Shown here in pieces: positions 25,570-37,802 of a DNA stretch of 64,000 bases (within the stretch, counting starts at the first letter, position 1; each line of letters opens with the position of its first letter). Source of the stretch: Phoronis australis (taxonomy: Eukaryota; Phoronida; Phoronidae). The stretch is from NCBI GenBank assembly GCA_002633005.1, contig NMRA01000392.1:62001-126000 (forward strand), in the 5' to 3' direction. A model generated the notes under the pieces. That model made no database searches. It was given only the letters and a program-made list of their open reading frames with translations, and was not told the origin of the DNA. The position numbers and the translations under genes were made by a program.

Positions 25570-25846
25570 TTTTAGAAAACTTTATGTCAATGCCAGTGGT
25601 CCCCAACTGCATTCAATTGCTGTGTATTGTCGGATAACCAGACAAGAGTGTCGGTCGCAGGTCACTTACATCAAACCAAGAAGGAAGGGGATGATTATGT
25701 TTAACAAGTATTGAAGTTCAGACATCAGCCATGCAAGTTGCGTATTGCATGCTCAATTTTACTAACGATTTTTGAGTAGCAGTGAAGGATTCTGGGGTGT
25801 GTGGCACTCAATTTAGGCAAAATTACGAGTGGCGCCGCCGAAAATA
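25570..25846 (+). repeat. Direct duplication, first copy
   Basis: TTTAGAAAACTTTATGTCAA through GTGGCGCCGCCGAAAATA is nearly identical to 26089-26406. Differences are point changes, small indels, and a block of about 50 bp present only in the second copy. Confidence 0.85.
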
Positions 25847-26087
25847 CCTGTAATACCTGTCACGGACAGGATCACAGGGAATATGCTGGTGCATTATTCT
25901 CCTCCCCAGACCATCCCCGTGACAGCAGAAGGCGCAGAACTCCAGGGCTGACGTTGCCTGTAAGCATTTGACTTGACAGCACTCGGGCACGGCTTTTCTT
26001 GTGACTCTTCGCAGCATGGCCATAAATAATACCGGCTGCGAGCAGTCGGCTGCCATCATTGAACTCAGCCAGTTGGGATGCAGTCTG

Positions 26088-26088
26088 N
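26088..26088. other. Single ambiguous base (N), probable assembly join
   Basis: The only non-ACGT base in the window. It lies immediately before the second copy of the duplication. Confidence 0.9.
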
Positions 26089-26406
26089 TTTAGAAAACTT
26101 TATGTCAATGCCAGTGGTCCCCAACTGCATTCAATTGCTGTGTATTGTCAGATTACCAAACAAGAGTGTCGGTCAGGTCACTTACATCAAACCGAAGAAG
26201 GAAGGGGATGATTATGTTTAACAAGTATTGAAGTTCAGGATTTTAAATTATTGTTTTTCCTGTTCAATCCACAATCATCAACATCAGCCATGCAAGTTGT
26301 GTATTGCATGCTCACTTTTACTAACGATTTTTGAATAGCAGTGAAGGATTCTGGGGTGTGTGGCACTCAATTTGGACAAAATTACGAGTGGCGCCGCCGA
26401 AAATAA
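26089..26406 (+). repeat. Direct duplication, second copy
   Basis: Begins one base after the N with the same TTTAGAAAACTTTATGTCAA start. The high identity and junction position favour two haplotypes placed side by side over an old duplication. Confidence 0.85.
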
Positions 26407-27831
26407 GCATGGCGGGCTGCCCAGACTTTTACACGCAGGACAAATACTGCTTTATAACCCCAAAAATGAAAGAGGCCTTGGAGCACTTTTTCAAAAAAGG
26501 TTTCGAAGTCATTTTTTGATGTTCGAAAGGTTGTAAAGTTTTGATCAACATTCAAAACATTATGAAGATAGTTACAGAAAAGTAAGTGAAAATCTCATCC
26601 ATTGAACTTATAATGCAAAACAGAAAACAAATTAGCTAATTTGTATTCTTTTGGAAAAACAACCCAGTGAATTAAAGAAACTAATGCTCAGGTAAGTGGT
26701 GTATATTTCAAAACATCAGGAAATGCACTGCTTCAAGCACAACTTGGTGGTAAAATCTGACTAGTACACAGATTCAAATATTCAAAAGTACAGTTTCGGA
26801 CTTCATGAGTTGCAAAGCTTGCCATTTTGCAGACACGAGCTATTTTGGACGATGTGACAAAGTTTACAAGATACCTGGCACATATTCAAAACCATAGAAC
26901 CTCAGTTGCATGACAATTTCCTGATGTCTCAGCTTAGCTAAACCAGGTCCCAAGACAGGACAGTTGTCATGATAACGACGAACTGTATCAATTAAGAATG
27001 ATATAACTCCTTTTAAAACAGGGTGTTATCAAGCCAGCAAATGTGGCCAAAATTGGGCAAAGTGCAAACATCAATACAGTAAAATCTCATCAATTTTGAA
27101 CAAAAATTATTGTTAAAAATAGACATTTTTCAATTTTCAAAAGCTTTTCACACTACAGCAAATGCAACAGTTTCTTGAAACATTGTCTGGCAGTGACTAT
27201 GATAAAGGCATTTAATTGGTACAACTCATCTTGTTTGAAAAAAATGAAAAACTTAAATTTCATGAGTCCCCCAGATGTAAGCATCCAATACTGAGGGCCA
27301 TCCGGTATTACACAGTGACACTCTAATCTCACCCTATTTACCCACATTTTGCCATAAACATCCATCAGGCACATTTGCTGCCTCGTTTTGCATGCCACTG
27401 ACTAGTTTCACATGTTATTTGTTGTTTTTCTCGGTTGCATTACGCTATTCATTCTTCCAATGCCAACTTATTGCTGTTGTATTGTAGGCTGCAACTCCGA
27501 CGTGAAAAATTTTCACAAACAAGAAAAATACCCATGGATATTTGAATCTGAAATTCTTTGCCTTCCCGACATCAATGAGAGACAGGACAATGTACCCGAT
27601 TTCCAAAACTATCTCCAGCACAAAGGACAGTTCTATCGCTGGGACCGCCCTATTAACTGGCAAGATGTTCAGTTCTAGACTCTGAAAGTCGCAAAACAAA
27701 CCCTACTGCAGGAAGCTTCAAACAATGGTACTACATGCGTATCAATGTCACTTTGTTTCCTATTTCCGTTGGCATTATAATAATTATTAAATGAAAACTC
27801 ACGTGAAATTAGCCACGTGATCAATTAAGTC
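26407..27831. other. No confident gene; one weak Cys-rich open frame
   Basis: An open frame at 27412-27678 includes MPTYCCCIVGCNSD, which resembles the start of THAP domains, but the rest lacks the expected Trp, Pro and C-x2-H features. TTGCTGTTGTATTGTAG in it also looks like a splice acceptor (AG at about 27486-27487). It may be a chance frame or an exon edge; no function is assigned. Confidence 0.25.
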
Positions 27832-28312
27832 CAGGGCTCGATGTGGCAACCTATAGGTTGCTAATGCGACCTCAGATTTTGATTAGCACAGATTGCCAAG
27901 GTCAGTCACCACGCACACATCAGAGCATGAACTCAAAATACTACCAGAACTAAACAGAGAGAAGCTAGAATTGTTTGACAAAAATTGGAAGAGCCCGTTC
28001 ATGAGTTACCTGCTTCAGGTAAGCCAGTGTGCATGAGATAATGGGCCACGAAAGTGAAATTGAACATCAGCAAACAATAACAAGACACTAAACATGAATT
28101 TTCCATTCAAGCAAAAAAGCAATCCAGAGAATACCAAGTGCACTGGCCGACATTTACTCAATTACGCATTTTTTCATTTCAGTTATAACCTTGCTTATTT
28201 CATTTTTGGCTCGTCAATCAGGTTTGGCAACCTCAGTTACCGATTACATGACCTGGGAATTTTTCCAGATTAGATTTGGCGAGTTGACGTTATGCTAAAG
28301 TGTCGAACCTTG
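27832..28312 (+). mobile_element. hAT-like MITE
   Basis: The left end CAGGGCTCGATG and right end TCGAACCTTG form a 10 bp inverted repeat with two mismatches. AAGTC flanks both sides (27827-27831, 28313-28317). CAGGG termini are typical of hAT elements, but hAT duplications are usually 8 bp and only 5 bp match here. No coding sequence. Confidence 0.5.
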
Positions 28313-28917
28313 AAGTCACAAGAAGCCATAAAAAACAACCAAACAGCACAGCTGTAGAAGTAAGTTCCCATGCAATGTAAGCGCTGTGGATGTCATCCAG
28401 ACTTGAGATCGAATTATACTTAACAGCTTCAGAGCAACCATCTGAATTATTTACCAGCATTGTATCCTGCAAAAGTCTATCTTACTTAACCCCTGCCATT
28501 CACATCAGTAGGAAAATTTATTTCTATAAAAACACCAGTCAAGAACAGTGCACATTTTTTTCACTTCCAAATAACAGAAAAGATCTATTTTGACAAAACA
28601 GTGACAAAAATGTTGTCAAAATCTGTGCCTTATTGCACAATATACACAATGTTATGAACAGATCTGCACTAATTAATGCTGAGCTTTCTTCTGATGATCC
28701 CTATAAAGCAGATCTATTGATTCTACTTCTCCACTGAGTAATTAATATCTCATTAGACCATAGCCATCACTCTGGTGATAATGAGGGAAACTCTATACGC
28801 CTCTATGGAAGTAATCTGCTAAATACCAAGAGCCACTGGCTGACCACAAGAGATAACCTTGACCCAGCTTAAGTATGGAGTGAACATCTACAGTTTCAAT
28901 ATCGCCATGGGTGTGAG
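28313..28917. other. No gene recognised
   Basis: AT-rich spacer between two MITEs; short open frames without domains. Confidence 0.4.
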
Positions 28918-28921
28918 TTAA

Positions 28922-29412
28922 GGCCCTGTCATATTGACTTAATTCCAGTCTGAGCGGAGTGTCGACATAAACAGTGAAGTTAACTGGACCGTTCATACGG
29001 GCTTCGCTAATTAATGAACATCAAAGTAAACAGTAGGTGACGCTGTTGTCATTGAAGTAATCGCAAGGTAGCGCTGCACGCTAAGATTTTTTTTCACAAT
29101 TTGGGAACATTTACATGTGCTAATTGACATAAAACTTATTTTTAAATCGATTGGTGATTATTAGAGCAAAATATAAGCAACTATTAGCGTAATTGTTGAC
29201 GATAACAGTGGCACCTGGCGATAACTTCGATAGGACCGAAGTTGACCATTCATACTGCACACCACAGCGTCGACGCTGCGCTGTTAAATCCCCCTATTAA
29301 CTGTGATGTTAACTGAAGCTGTTAATTGAGATCCAGGACCGAAGTTATGCGTTCATACTGACCGCAACTCCCCAAACCATTGACGCGTCGATGTTAAAGT
29401 ATGAAAGGCCCT
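28922..29412 (+). mobile_element. TTAA-associated MITE, copy 2
   Basis: TTAA (28918-28921) is followed by GGCCCTGTCATATTGACTTA. The right end GTATGAAAGGCCCT is followed by TTAA (29413-29416). Internal landmarks shared with the other copies: GGACCGTTCATAC, CAAGGTAGCGCTGCACGC, GTGGCACCTGGCGATAAC, AACTCCCCAAACCAT. No open frame. Confidence 0.75.
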
Positions 29413-30542
29413 TTAACGTCACAACTGTAAGAAAATTTCAGTCCACACAACATAACACTTCCATGTTCCCCCTAATAAGTGACCCGGACGCTTCAGGAAG
29501 GGGGTTGAAACCCGGTCTCCGAAACAGGTGAAATTGTAACCTAGAATTCATCAAATTTATGCTCTGTGACATACCTGTAATCAGTATGACACTTTCTACA
29601 AAATTGCAGTGCACTGCTATCAAACTTTGCTTTAAATTACGAGCATTTTTCATAAAATCCCAGTGCGAAAAATCACCGACTGATGCGTCGCTGCCTCGCG
29701 ATCACTGATAGGTCAACTTGAATTTTTTAGTAAGAATATAGTTTCGACTCAACATATTAGGCCTACCTTAGTCAGAAGTCCTCCTTAAGTTTTTAAAATA
29801 GTGTAAGAATTTTTAAGTTCCTGCGAAGTCGGGATTAACTGCATATTAAGTCCAAATCTACGCTAGATCGTACTCCGCAACACAAGAAAAATCTCTGGAC
29901 GAACACACGTTGTAACCTGATGTTTGTTTTGAAGTTCGTCTGCGAATTGTGTGAAGGAGTATCAGCGCTTGTCATCAGAGTTCATTTGCCATCTAGTAAA
30001 CGCGATTAACGATCTGGGTGTGCATTGTAACTTAAGGAAATTAACACAAGCAGTAAGGCAGAACGTGTTTCATTTACCACTTGTTGACCTCATCTGCTAA
30101 AAAACGTTCGAGAATTGTTTCCGCGAGTAAGGCCGATGTCATGGAGTCACCGGGTGACTGGATGGGTGACTGGATGCGTGACAGTCTAACAGTTATTTTT
30201 CAAGAGATTCGGGGGGTGTAAGGGTGCGGAAGTGTTCACTATCAGAGGGTGTTTGACTTTACAAACAAAAATATTTACGACTAATTCAATAATTTCACCT
30301 TAAAAATAACGCAAACGTTTTTACGGTATTAGAAACTTTCGGAAATAAGTGCCAGTATTTACTTCTTGCCAATGCTATGCTTCCCGTTTCATAAATAGAT
30401 AGTTCCCAAAGACTAATCTTCGATGACAGGTGCAGCACGTGCTCTCCTGGCCACGTGCTTCTAACTGAACAAAGGTCAAGTTAATTTATAAGTCTTCGAT
30501 TTGCAGTTTTCACGTGTAGAAAGAAATTTGGATTCCTGTTAA

Positions 30543-33123
30543 CCCTATCGTGTTTCTATTTATAGCAAAAACACCATATGCTGAAGACCTATATTCCACT
30601 AATTCTGAGTGCATGTACAGAAATGGCCATAACTTTACTCTTTGGCAAGATATCAACTTACTTTTTGATACATTTATCTCCCATGTGATGATGCTAACAT
30701 AGCTGTTGACTTCATGAGCAAAACTCATCAAATTCCCAGGTAAATACAGGTAAAGGAAGCAAATAATGTTTTTCAATCAAATTAAGCCATTTCCATGCAC
30801 AGTATTACTGCTTTTATTGCTTAAGTTAAAAAATACTTAATACACAATTTTCTGAAATTCATCCTAAAAAGTTAAGGCCAGTATTCACCCATTCCGGAGA
30901 CAATATGTTACGTAACGACATGCAGGTAACAACCAAGCCAACAGGCTCTAAATGGAAAGATGAACATAATGCACCAGCCCAGAAGCTCAAGATAGTTTGA
31001 CTTGCAATAGAACTAAAGATTAAGTATACTGAGCAAAATATTAAACAACAGTCACAAATTACTATTTAACCACTACCTGAGAATAATGAACCACAACAAA
31101 CAGGTGAGTTCAGGTAAGTCATATTTCGAATCATGTCCTTCCGAATTCACGCAATTTCGAATTGTATGTAAAGCATGAAATAAACTTACTGTCCTTGTAA
31201 ATGTGACTTTTATTATTACACAGTGTTCCTATCATGGAAGTCTCCAAAGCACCCAACGCGGCACAATGGTATTTTGCAAAAACTGCACATGTAGCTGGTT
31301 TATGGGGGCGTCCCTTTGGTGTTTTTTGCTTTTGGCTAGAACATTGCCTGCAGATCTTTTTGCGGCCATCAATCTTGACAGGTTCGTGTAAATTCGAATT
31401 TTGGTTGTTGATGGCAATGTCCATGTTTTTGCGACCAACATGAAAGGCCCTTGATGTGAAACCAGCTCGCAGTTGGTTGGCCACGTCGGCTCGAAATGCA
31501 AGATGGTCATAGGACCTGGGTGGGCTCGGGTCTTTGACGGACTTGGAGTACTGTATCCACGACTTCACAACGGCCATGTTGACGATGTAATTCAACACGT
31601 AGCGCCACCATTTCATGCCAGACCTACCAACTGGATAGTAGCACATTAGTTGGTCGAATTTGTCAATGCTGCCCATATGCATGTTGTACGCAATATTGAC
31701 GTGAGGCTTTCCATTCTCATCAACACCATGATTAGGCAAGGTAAACAGAAAATTTATCTGCCTTTTATCTTTGAACGATGTTACCAACACCCCCCCTTTC
31801 TGTAGCTGAATTACATCCCCTTGATTTTTAATTTTGATTTTTAATTACATCTGGTAATCCTTTCTTGTTCTGATTAATGGTTGTACATGAACCAGAAGGA
31901 GATGCTCGCTGAGGAGTAATGAGGAAAAAAATCTATCGAAATAGATGTGGCGGCCTTGGTGGTGGTATGGCTGAGTAAGATTCCACACCACATCATACCC
32001 CAATCCATGCTCTCTTCCCCCTGCTTTCTGACCAGTATAAATCTCGAACCCACAGCAGTAACCTGACTCGCTGTCACATAGCTGCCACACTTTGATTCCC
32101 CATTTTGTGGGTTTGGCCGGCATATACTGGCGGAAGAAAATTCTCCCCTTGTATCCTACCATACCCTCATCAACAGAAAGATTCTGGGTTGGCTTGTAAT
32201 AGCTGAAAATTTTTGGACTGATCAAGTCAATGAGAGGACAAATTTTGTACAAAGGGTCATAGTTCGGGTCACCTCTAGCTGGCTGTTGAGACAAATCGCA
32301 TACATGTAAGTATTGATTTAGTTTGACGTATCTGGTCCTAACATTGTGGATGAAATGTAAGGATCATTGAAATGCTCAGGATCTTTACTCCAATAAAAAC
32401 TCAGTCGAGGTAATTGCTTTATTCCCATCATAATTGAAAAACAGAAAAAAGCCTTCATTTCAGCAGGGCATGTTGGCTGCCATTTTGAATCTGGTGATGT
32501 TGCAATATTCTGCCGAGACACCATTTCAAAAAACTATCAGGCAAAAACAACTTGAAATAATCAACAGGTTTTGCTGAAGGCTCTCAGTCATGATTTACAG
32601 CAGTTATCTCAGTAAAATCTATCAAATTGTTATAACACAAGTCCCGCGACCACTCTGCACCAAGCGTCGCTAGTGTGGGATCATCAACATCGGCGATTTC
32701 ATCATCGCTATAATCTCCGATTGACGAAACATTGGATACACTGACATCAGATTCGTTCGTCAAAACAACGTCCCTCACGACGTCGAAGAGATTCGGCAAC
32801 TTCTACGTTCATAATACCATCAACACTCGTGTCACTGTCGCTGCTATAGTCGTAGTCCTTACCGGAAACCATGAGACATTTAAATTTTCGAAAACAAGTT
32901 AAAAAATCCCGAGAAAATCACCTCAAAAAGTTCTAATTCAATCGCTCGACATTCAGAAATATAATAGGACGAACAGACGGAAGTTTACAACGGGAATAAC
33001 GTTCAGTCTCGGGTGTTGCGTGAATGAACTGGATCTATATTTAGTCAGGTTAGGTCGGCCGGTTTGAGACGGGTTGGTTGCATACGGCAATGGCCGGTTT
33101 TGGCGGGGTTGGTTGAGATAGGG
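30543..33123 (-). mobile_element. piggyBac DNA transposon (degraded)
   Basis: The ends CCCTATC and GATAGGG abut TTAA on both sides (30539-30542 and 33124-33127), the target duplication and CCC start expected of piggyBac. A broken piggyBac transposase gene lies inside on the minus strand. The insertion interrupts an older element; the related copy at 45608 (minus strand) runs GATTCCTGTTGAAAGCGAG through the same point without interruption. Confidence 0.85.
31131..32872 (-). pseudogene. piggyBac transposase (DDE_Tnp_1_7 type), broken
   Basis: Fragments in different frames follow the piggyBac order on the minus strand. A probable start is at 32872 (MVSGKDYDYS, acidic N-terminus). Then comes a second frame to about 32584. 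A core piece at 32294-31845 contains the first catalytic region SVDEGMVGYKG and RQYMPAKPTKWGIKVW, then the YFDRFFSS region. A C-terminal piece at 31790-31131 contains MGSIDKFDQ, the usual third acidic site, and a Cys-rich tail (CRQC ... TCAVFAKYHC). The protein would have excised and inserted DNA at TTAA sites. Frame breaks occur near 32800, around 32300-32580 and at 31800-31870, the last associated with a short duplication of an AAAAATCAA unit. Non-functional as read; the motifs remain clear, so decay is moderate. Confidence 0.85.
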
Positions 33124-33533
33124 TTAAGGGAGATCTGTGCGGGTAACATACAATACAACCCCTTTGACAAGTACGCTGCATCTGTTCTGAAAGGCCAGGC
33201 CATAATTGGACACGTCCCTCGCAAAATCAGCAAAACTTGCCTTCTTGTTCAAGCATGGCGGATTAGTGTGAAGTGTATAGTCACGGCTAAGTACCAACAT
33301 AGCGACAAGGCTCGTGGTCTACAAATTCCGCACAATGATTTTTTCATGGCTGTCGGATCTTATTGATGAATAGTAGACGTTACTGTAGAATTTTAGAACT
33401 GTAGGTAAGGCATTTTTTGCATGTACACGGCGTTCATGGACTGGGCGTTTATTTTAGGAAAGTCTGAAAACGCCGTGGGGGGCGCTTATAGGGGCATGGG
33501 CGTTTATTAAGGCGTTTATTAGGGCGTATACGG

Positions 33534-35522
33534 TTATTATGCTGTTTGTTTCTGTTTGTTTCTGTTTCTGTGGTGACGTCAGGGGGTAGGCACCGGGATA
33601 GTCTCTGGCCATCCTCCTTCCAGTATTGCACGCAATGTAAATTTGGAGATGCAACCAAGTTCGTGCTGCTTACACACTCTTCGATCTTTCCCCTGATACG
33701 AGTTTTTGCTGCATCTCCATATTGCCATCCTCGCTCTATGAGGCGCTTTGTTGCCCATCCCTCCTGCTGTTGCACAATCTTGGCATCTGTAAGAGATTCA
33801 CGCACTCTGGGATATTACTTCTGCTGGTGTGAGGAGCAGGTCGGCAATCGGTTCTGCAATGCCTGCAACCTCATCCGCCTTGACGTTGAATGAGATGCCA
33901 CAGTGTCCTGGTATATAAACACTGGTGAAGAGACCATTAATAGAGCTGAACAGAGCGATCATATTATTCGGGACTTCAGATATTTTGTATACGCATGTCA
34001 GAGTCCATTTAAGAGATGGCAGGCTTTCTATAATGCATGTACTAGGTAATTATCCACCCACCTATCCATTACATTTGAAGGTTTGAAGACCAAACATTTG
34101 GCATGGTAACTGCTAAGTGTTGCCAAATCAGACAACCATGTCTAAGACTTTTGTTTCATGGGAGCTGCACAGATAATTTTCCAGTCTAGACCACTCATCA
34201 CTTGAAAAACGTCATGTCTATAAGGACTTGAGTTTAGTTTCAATGCCTTAAACTTAAACTTCGTAACTGTATAACAAGTCCACCTCAATCAAGAAAAAAA
34301 GCTGGGCATTATTTTCTCCCTACGATAGCAACATCGGTTTCCGTAATTAAAATGATTCGACAGATCCCCTGCCATTGGTAAGAAGTGCCCCAAAATTGGG
34401 AGAGTTAGCAAACCCAGTCAGAAATGATGACCTTTTGACACTTGTTATTATTACTGGCTGATGCACTGAATAATCTGTTTGGCGAAATAAAAATCATTCT
34501 TTTACCAAAGGTTCAAAAGAAATGTCGGGTGCACGAGCTACATGGTTTCAGGTGGTGTCCACCCTTAAGTTTTATTGTAGTGGTCCCGCCGTCACACCTG
34601 TTCGACAGGTTACAGGTAGGTCGATAAAATATTCAATATTTTCAACTAAAAATTGTTGGGGGCGGGATCATGTTTGATGTAAACAAATAGCCCTGTGATA
34701 ATGAAAAAAAATTGTTTGTCAGATTACAAATAAAATATTTTCAGTCATGCTTAAACTTTGCGGTTGGTTGTCGTGTGAGGGGAGACAATCTTAATTTTGA
34801 TTTACACCTAATTATGATAATCAGGCGAAAATCAAAACTAATTATAATAATTATTATTAATAATAATAAATAGAACCCATTGCTGTGCAAGGAAATGCTT
34901 TAAAAAGTAAGGACGGAGAATTCTTGAAATGAACACAGACGACTTCTCAGACACTTGCTTATACCAGTAGACATTGAGAAGTAACACAGCTGAGGTCACG
35001 GTCAAGGTAACAGGTCACTCATGCATCCTTGCTGATACAACTCATGGCTAGACCTTGATGCCACTGTTTATGAATACAACACGATCAGTCATAAATTATG
35101 TAGAAGCTTGGCACACCCTGAAATCTCAGACAACTTGATACAATTACATTAGCATGCAATGGACACAAATATTTTTACCAGAATTGACACTTTCTGCAAA
35201 GAGGCTGCAACAGTCTAGAGTTCTGAAATGTTTGTTTTTAATATAATACAATTGTTGATATTTCGTAAATGCTTATCATCCTTCATTTATAAAAAACCAA
35301 GTGCATAAGAGAATTGTGTTCCTTGCTAAACTTGTTTTTAAATAATTTCAGAATGCTTTCAAGAGATGGTTCTTGAGAATACAAGTATGACACCGGACAA
35401 GGCTATTAAACTTCAACTAACAATACGAAAGTCAATGTAATAAAATACATAAAAAAATTCATTCACGAATGTACGACTCAATTTGAAAAAAAACATCCGC
35501 AGAGTGACACAGTTCACAATTT
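33534..35522. other. No gene recognised
   Basis: Includes an antisense frame at 33449-33805 and a sense frame at 33546-33893 without known domains. 34835-34875 is an ATT/AAT-rich simple stretch. Confidence 0.4.
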
Positions 35523-35696
35523 GGTTAAACACTGTTTTACCCATGTACCAACAATGGGAATATTCATCAATCGGTCAGTTGCTTTTAAACACAAAATTGA
35601 GAGTTTAAAGGTTAAACAATGTTTTACCCATGTACCAACAATGGGAATATTCATCAATCGGTCAGTTGCTTTTAAACACAAAATTGAGAGTTTAAA
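35523..35696 (+). repeat. Two-unit tandem duplication, 87 bp period
   Basis: The units at 35523-35609 and 35610-35696 are almost identical (GGTTAAACAATGTTTTACCC start, ATTGAGAGTTTAAA end). The second unit directly abuts the MITE that follows. Confidence 0.9.
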
Positions 35697-36174
35697 GGCC
35701 TTTTCACATTGACTTAACTCCGGTCTGAGCGGAGCGTCGACGTAAACAGCGCAGTTAACTGGACCGTTCATACTGGCTTCGGTAATTAATGACCATCGAA
35801 GTAAAGGGTTGGTGACGCTGACGTCATCGAAGTTATCGCAAGGTAGCGCTGCACACTAAGATTTTTTTCAATGTGACAATTTGGGAACATTTAAATGTGC
35901 TAGATGATATTAAACTCATTTTTAAATCGATTGGTTATCATTAGAGCAAAAAGTAAGCAGTTATTAGTGACGGCACTACTCTGTAACTGTCGACGATAAC
36001 AGTGGCACCTGGCGATAACTTCGATTGAACCAGAGTTAAGCGTTCATACTGCACCACTTGTTAACTGCGATGTTAACTGGAGCTGTTAACTGCGATCCAG
36101 GACCGGAGTTAAGCGTTCATACTGACCGCAACTCCCCAAACCATCGACGCGTCGACGTTAGTATGAAAGGCCCT
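35696..36174 (+). mobile_element. TTAA-associated MITE, copy 3
   Basis: The left end AAAGGCCTTTTCACATTGAC and right end GTATGAAAGGCCCTTT follow TTTAAA and precede TTTATA. It is the best-preserved interior of the family, with GTCTGAGCGGAGCGTCGACG and CGATCCAGGACCGGAGTTAA. No coding sequence. The target duplication is blurred by the terminal A/T runs. Confidence 0.75.
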
Positions 36175-36231
36175 TTATATTTAGATTTCCTGTGGTTAAG
36201 CAACTAGTGTTTTCCACATCCTAATAATAAG

Positions 36232-36654
36232 CAAGGTACCTCAACTACACGGTTAACAGACTCATGAACACGGCCCACGGACGCATGAACACCGTCCACA
36301 GACTCACAAACACGGGAACGGACTCACAAAACACGGTCCATTCACCCAAATACACGGGACACGGACTCATATTCACGAGGAAACACGGTTAACGGACCGC
36401 CAAACACGGCTCACGGACTCATCAACTTCCTGGGTCAGCTGACATCTACAGTTTGTCTGTAAACCGTGTTTGGCGGTCCGTTAACTATCGTGAATGTGAG
36501 TCCGTGTCCCGTGTATTTGGGTGAATGGATTGTGTTTTGCGAGTCCGTTCCCGTGTTTGTGAGTCCGTGGACGGTGTTTGCAGGTCCGTGAGTCGTGTTC
36601 ATGCTTCCGTGACCATGTTTATGAGTGCGTTAACTGTGTAGTTTAGATACCTTG
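36232..36654. mobile_element. Foldback (palindromic) element built of ACGGACTCAC-like repeats
   Basis: Arms of about 190 bp (36232-36421 and 36463-36654) are imperfect inverted copies, from CAAGGTACCTCAACTACACG to its counterpart ending GTAGTTTAGATACCTTG. Within each arm a 15-25 bp phrase (ACGGACTCACAAACACGG) recurs several times with variation. No coding sequence. Related fragment at 2111-2265. Confidence 0.8.
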
Positions 36655-37798
36655 AGTTACAAGGCAGACTCGATTTTCACATGGTGGTGTTAATGAAGAA
36701 TAAGCCTTTTGTGATCTGCATAGAATGAGACCAAAACTCTTCATCTGAGCAGTCTTCATGGGATGATGGTCTCCCATTTGACTATCTCAATGCAAGTAAT
36801 TACACATGTGGGGTTGCTGCCAAACAAGTGGCACCAGGTTGAATAGAGGAGCTCGCCTCACGTCATGTGGGTGGAAACAGTTTTTGACATTATTGGAAGT
36901 AACTTAAGTGGCGTTCAGTTCAGTACAAAACCTATCTTCTAACACAAACCAATTGAAATGAATCCATCACCAATATGCACATCCCGAACTAGCATGTGCA
37001 CAAGCTAGTTAAAGAACTGTATTAGGTTGGAATTGGGGTACCCTATTCACTGTGAACCTCACTCCATCTTCAATCAATACAAGTTCTGGCCAATGATGAT
37101 ATTACCTTTTGCAGACCGTGTACTTGCATGTTTGGCAGTTTGTGTTTTATTCATTATCCCAGAAAAGCTCTTGCACGGTTCCAGCTCAGTAAGCCCAACA
37201 ACTATTAAAAAGTTCTTGCTTCGGTTGACTGCAGAAATTAGAAACCATAGCTTCAGTGAAGTCTACTTAAAACCAATGCCTACGTGATAACATCAAAGAT
37301 GATTTCAATCTATACTTTACTGAAATAACCTGAATTAACTTGGATATTAGCATTACACCCAACAAAGTACAACCTGCGTGGGGAATCTTTTTCTTATGAT
37401 CACAGACTGTTAGAGGTCACTATCAATCTGCAGCTGACACTGAGTTACAAAACTGATTTCAGAATAGGGTTGCAGTTAAGAGTCTACATGTTCCACATCG
37501 CTTGCACTCCTACATATCAAATTCAAAAATGAACTGCACATTCCATGGAAACAAAGTACAAGCATTAAGACCTGAAATTAATACCTTTAGTCAGGTGTTT
37601 ACCGGACTTAATTACTGAAAGAATTTCCCTTCAGAAATGTTTTCTCAATGCAAAATATTCAGCTACCTCATAACTTTTCAATGTTGTACAAATCAGCATT
37701 TACGTTTTAACTGCTTTTCAATTTTTGCATGACTGTGCACAGCCTCAATTGCGTTATTATGTGGTAAATGGTAAATGTAAATCATACTGCACTTTCAT
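36655..37798. other. No gene recognised
   Basis: The open frame at 37027-37287 has no recognisable domain. Sequence otherwise plain. Confidence 0.4.
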
Positions 37799-37802
37799 TT
37801 AA

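Larger units (their letters stand above)
29471..33533 (+). mobile_element. TA-type TIR element (second family), split by piggyBac
   Basis: 29505-30538 aligns with 46324-47330 (TTGAAACCCGGTCTCCGAAAC onward). 33128-33533 aligns with the rest, ending GGGGCATGGGCG and TATACGG. A piggyBac of 2581 bp plus one TTAA separates the halves. The left terminus (CTAATAAGTGACCCGGACGC region) is decayed, so the start is approximate; no coding sequence of its own is seen. Confidence 0.65.

Noticed and set aside
25823-26059. Antisense frame with RRVTRKAVPECCQVKCLQ, considered as the missing second zinc finger of ERR
   Set aside because: Cysteine spacing and the upstream C-x5-C do not fit; no flanking splice sites; resemblance is superficial.
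35514-35771. Antisense open frame spanning the 87 bp duplication and MITE end
   Set aside because: Made entirely of repeat sequence; no domain.
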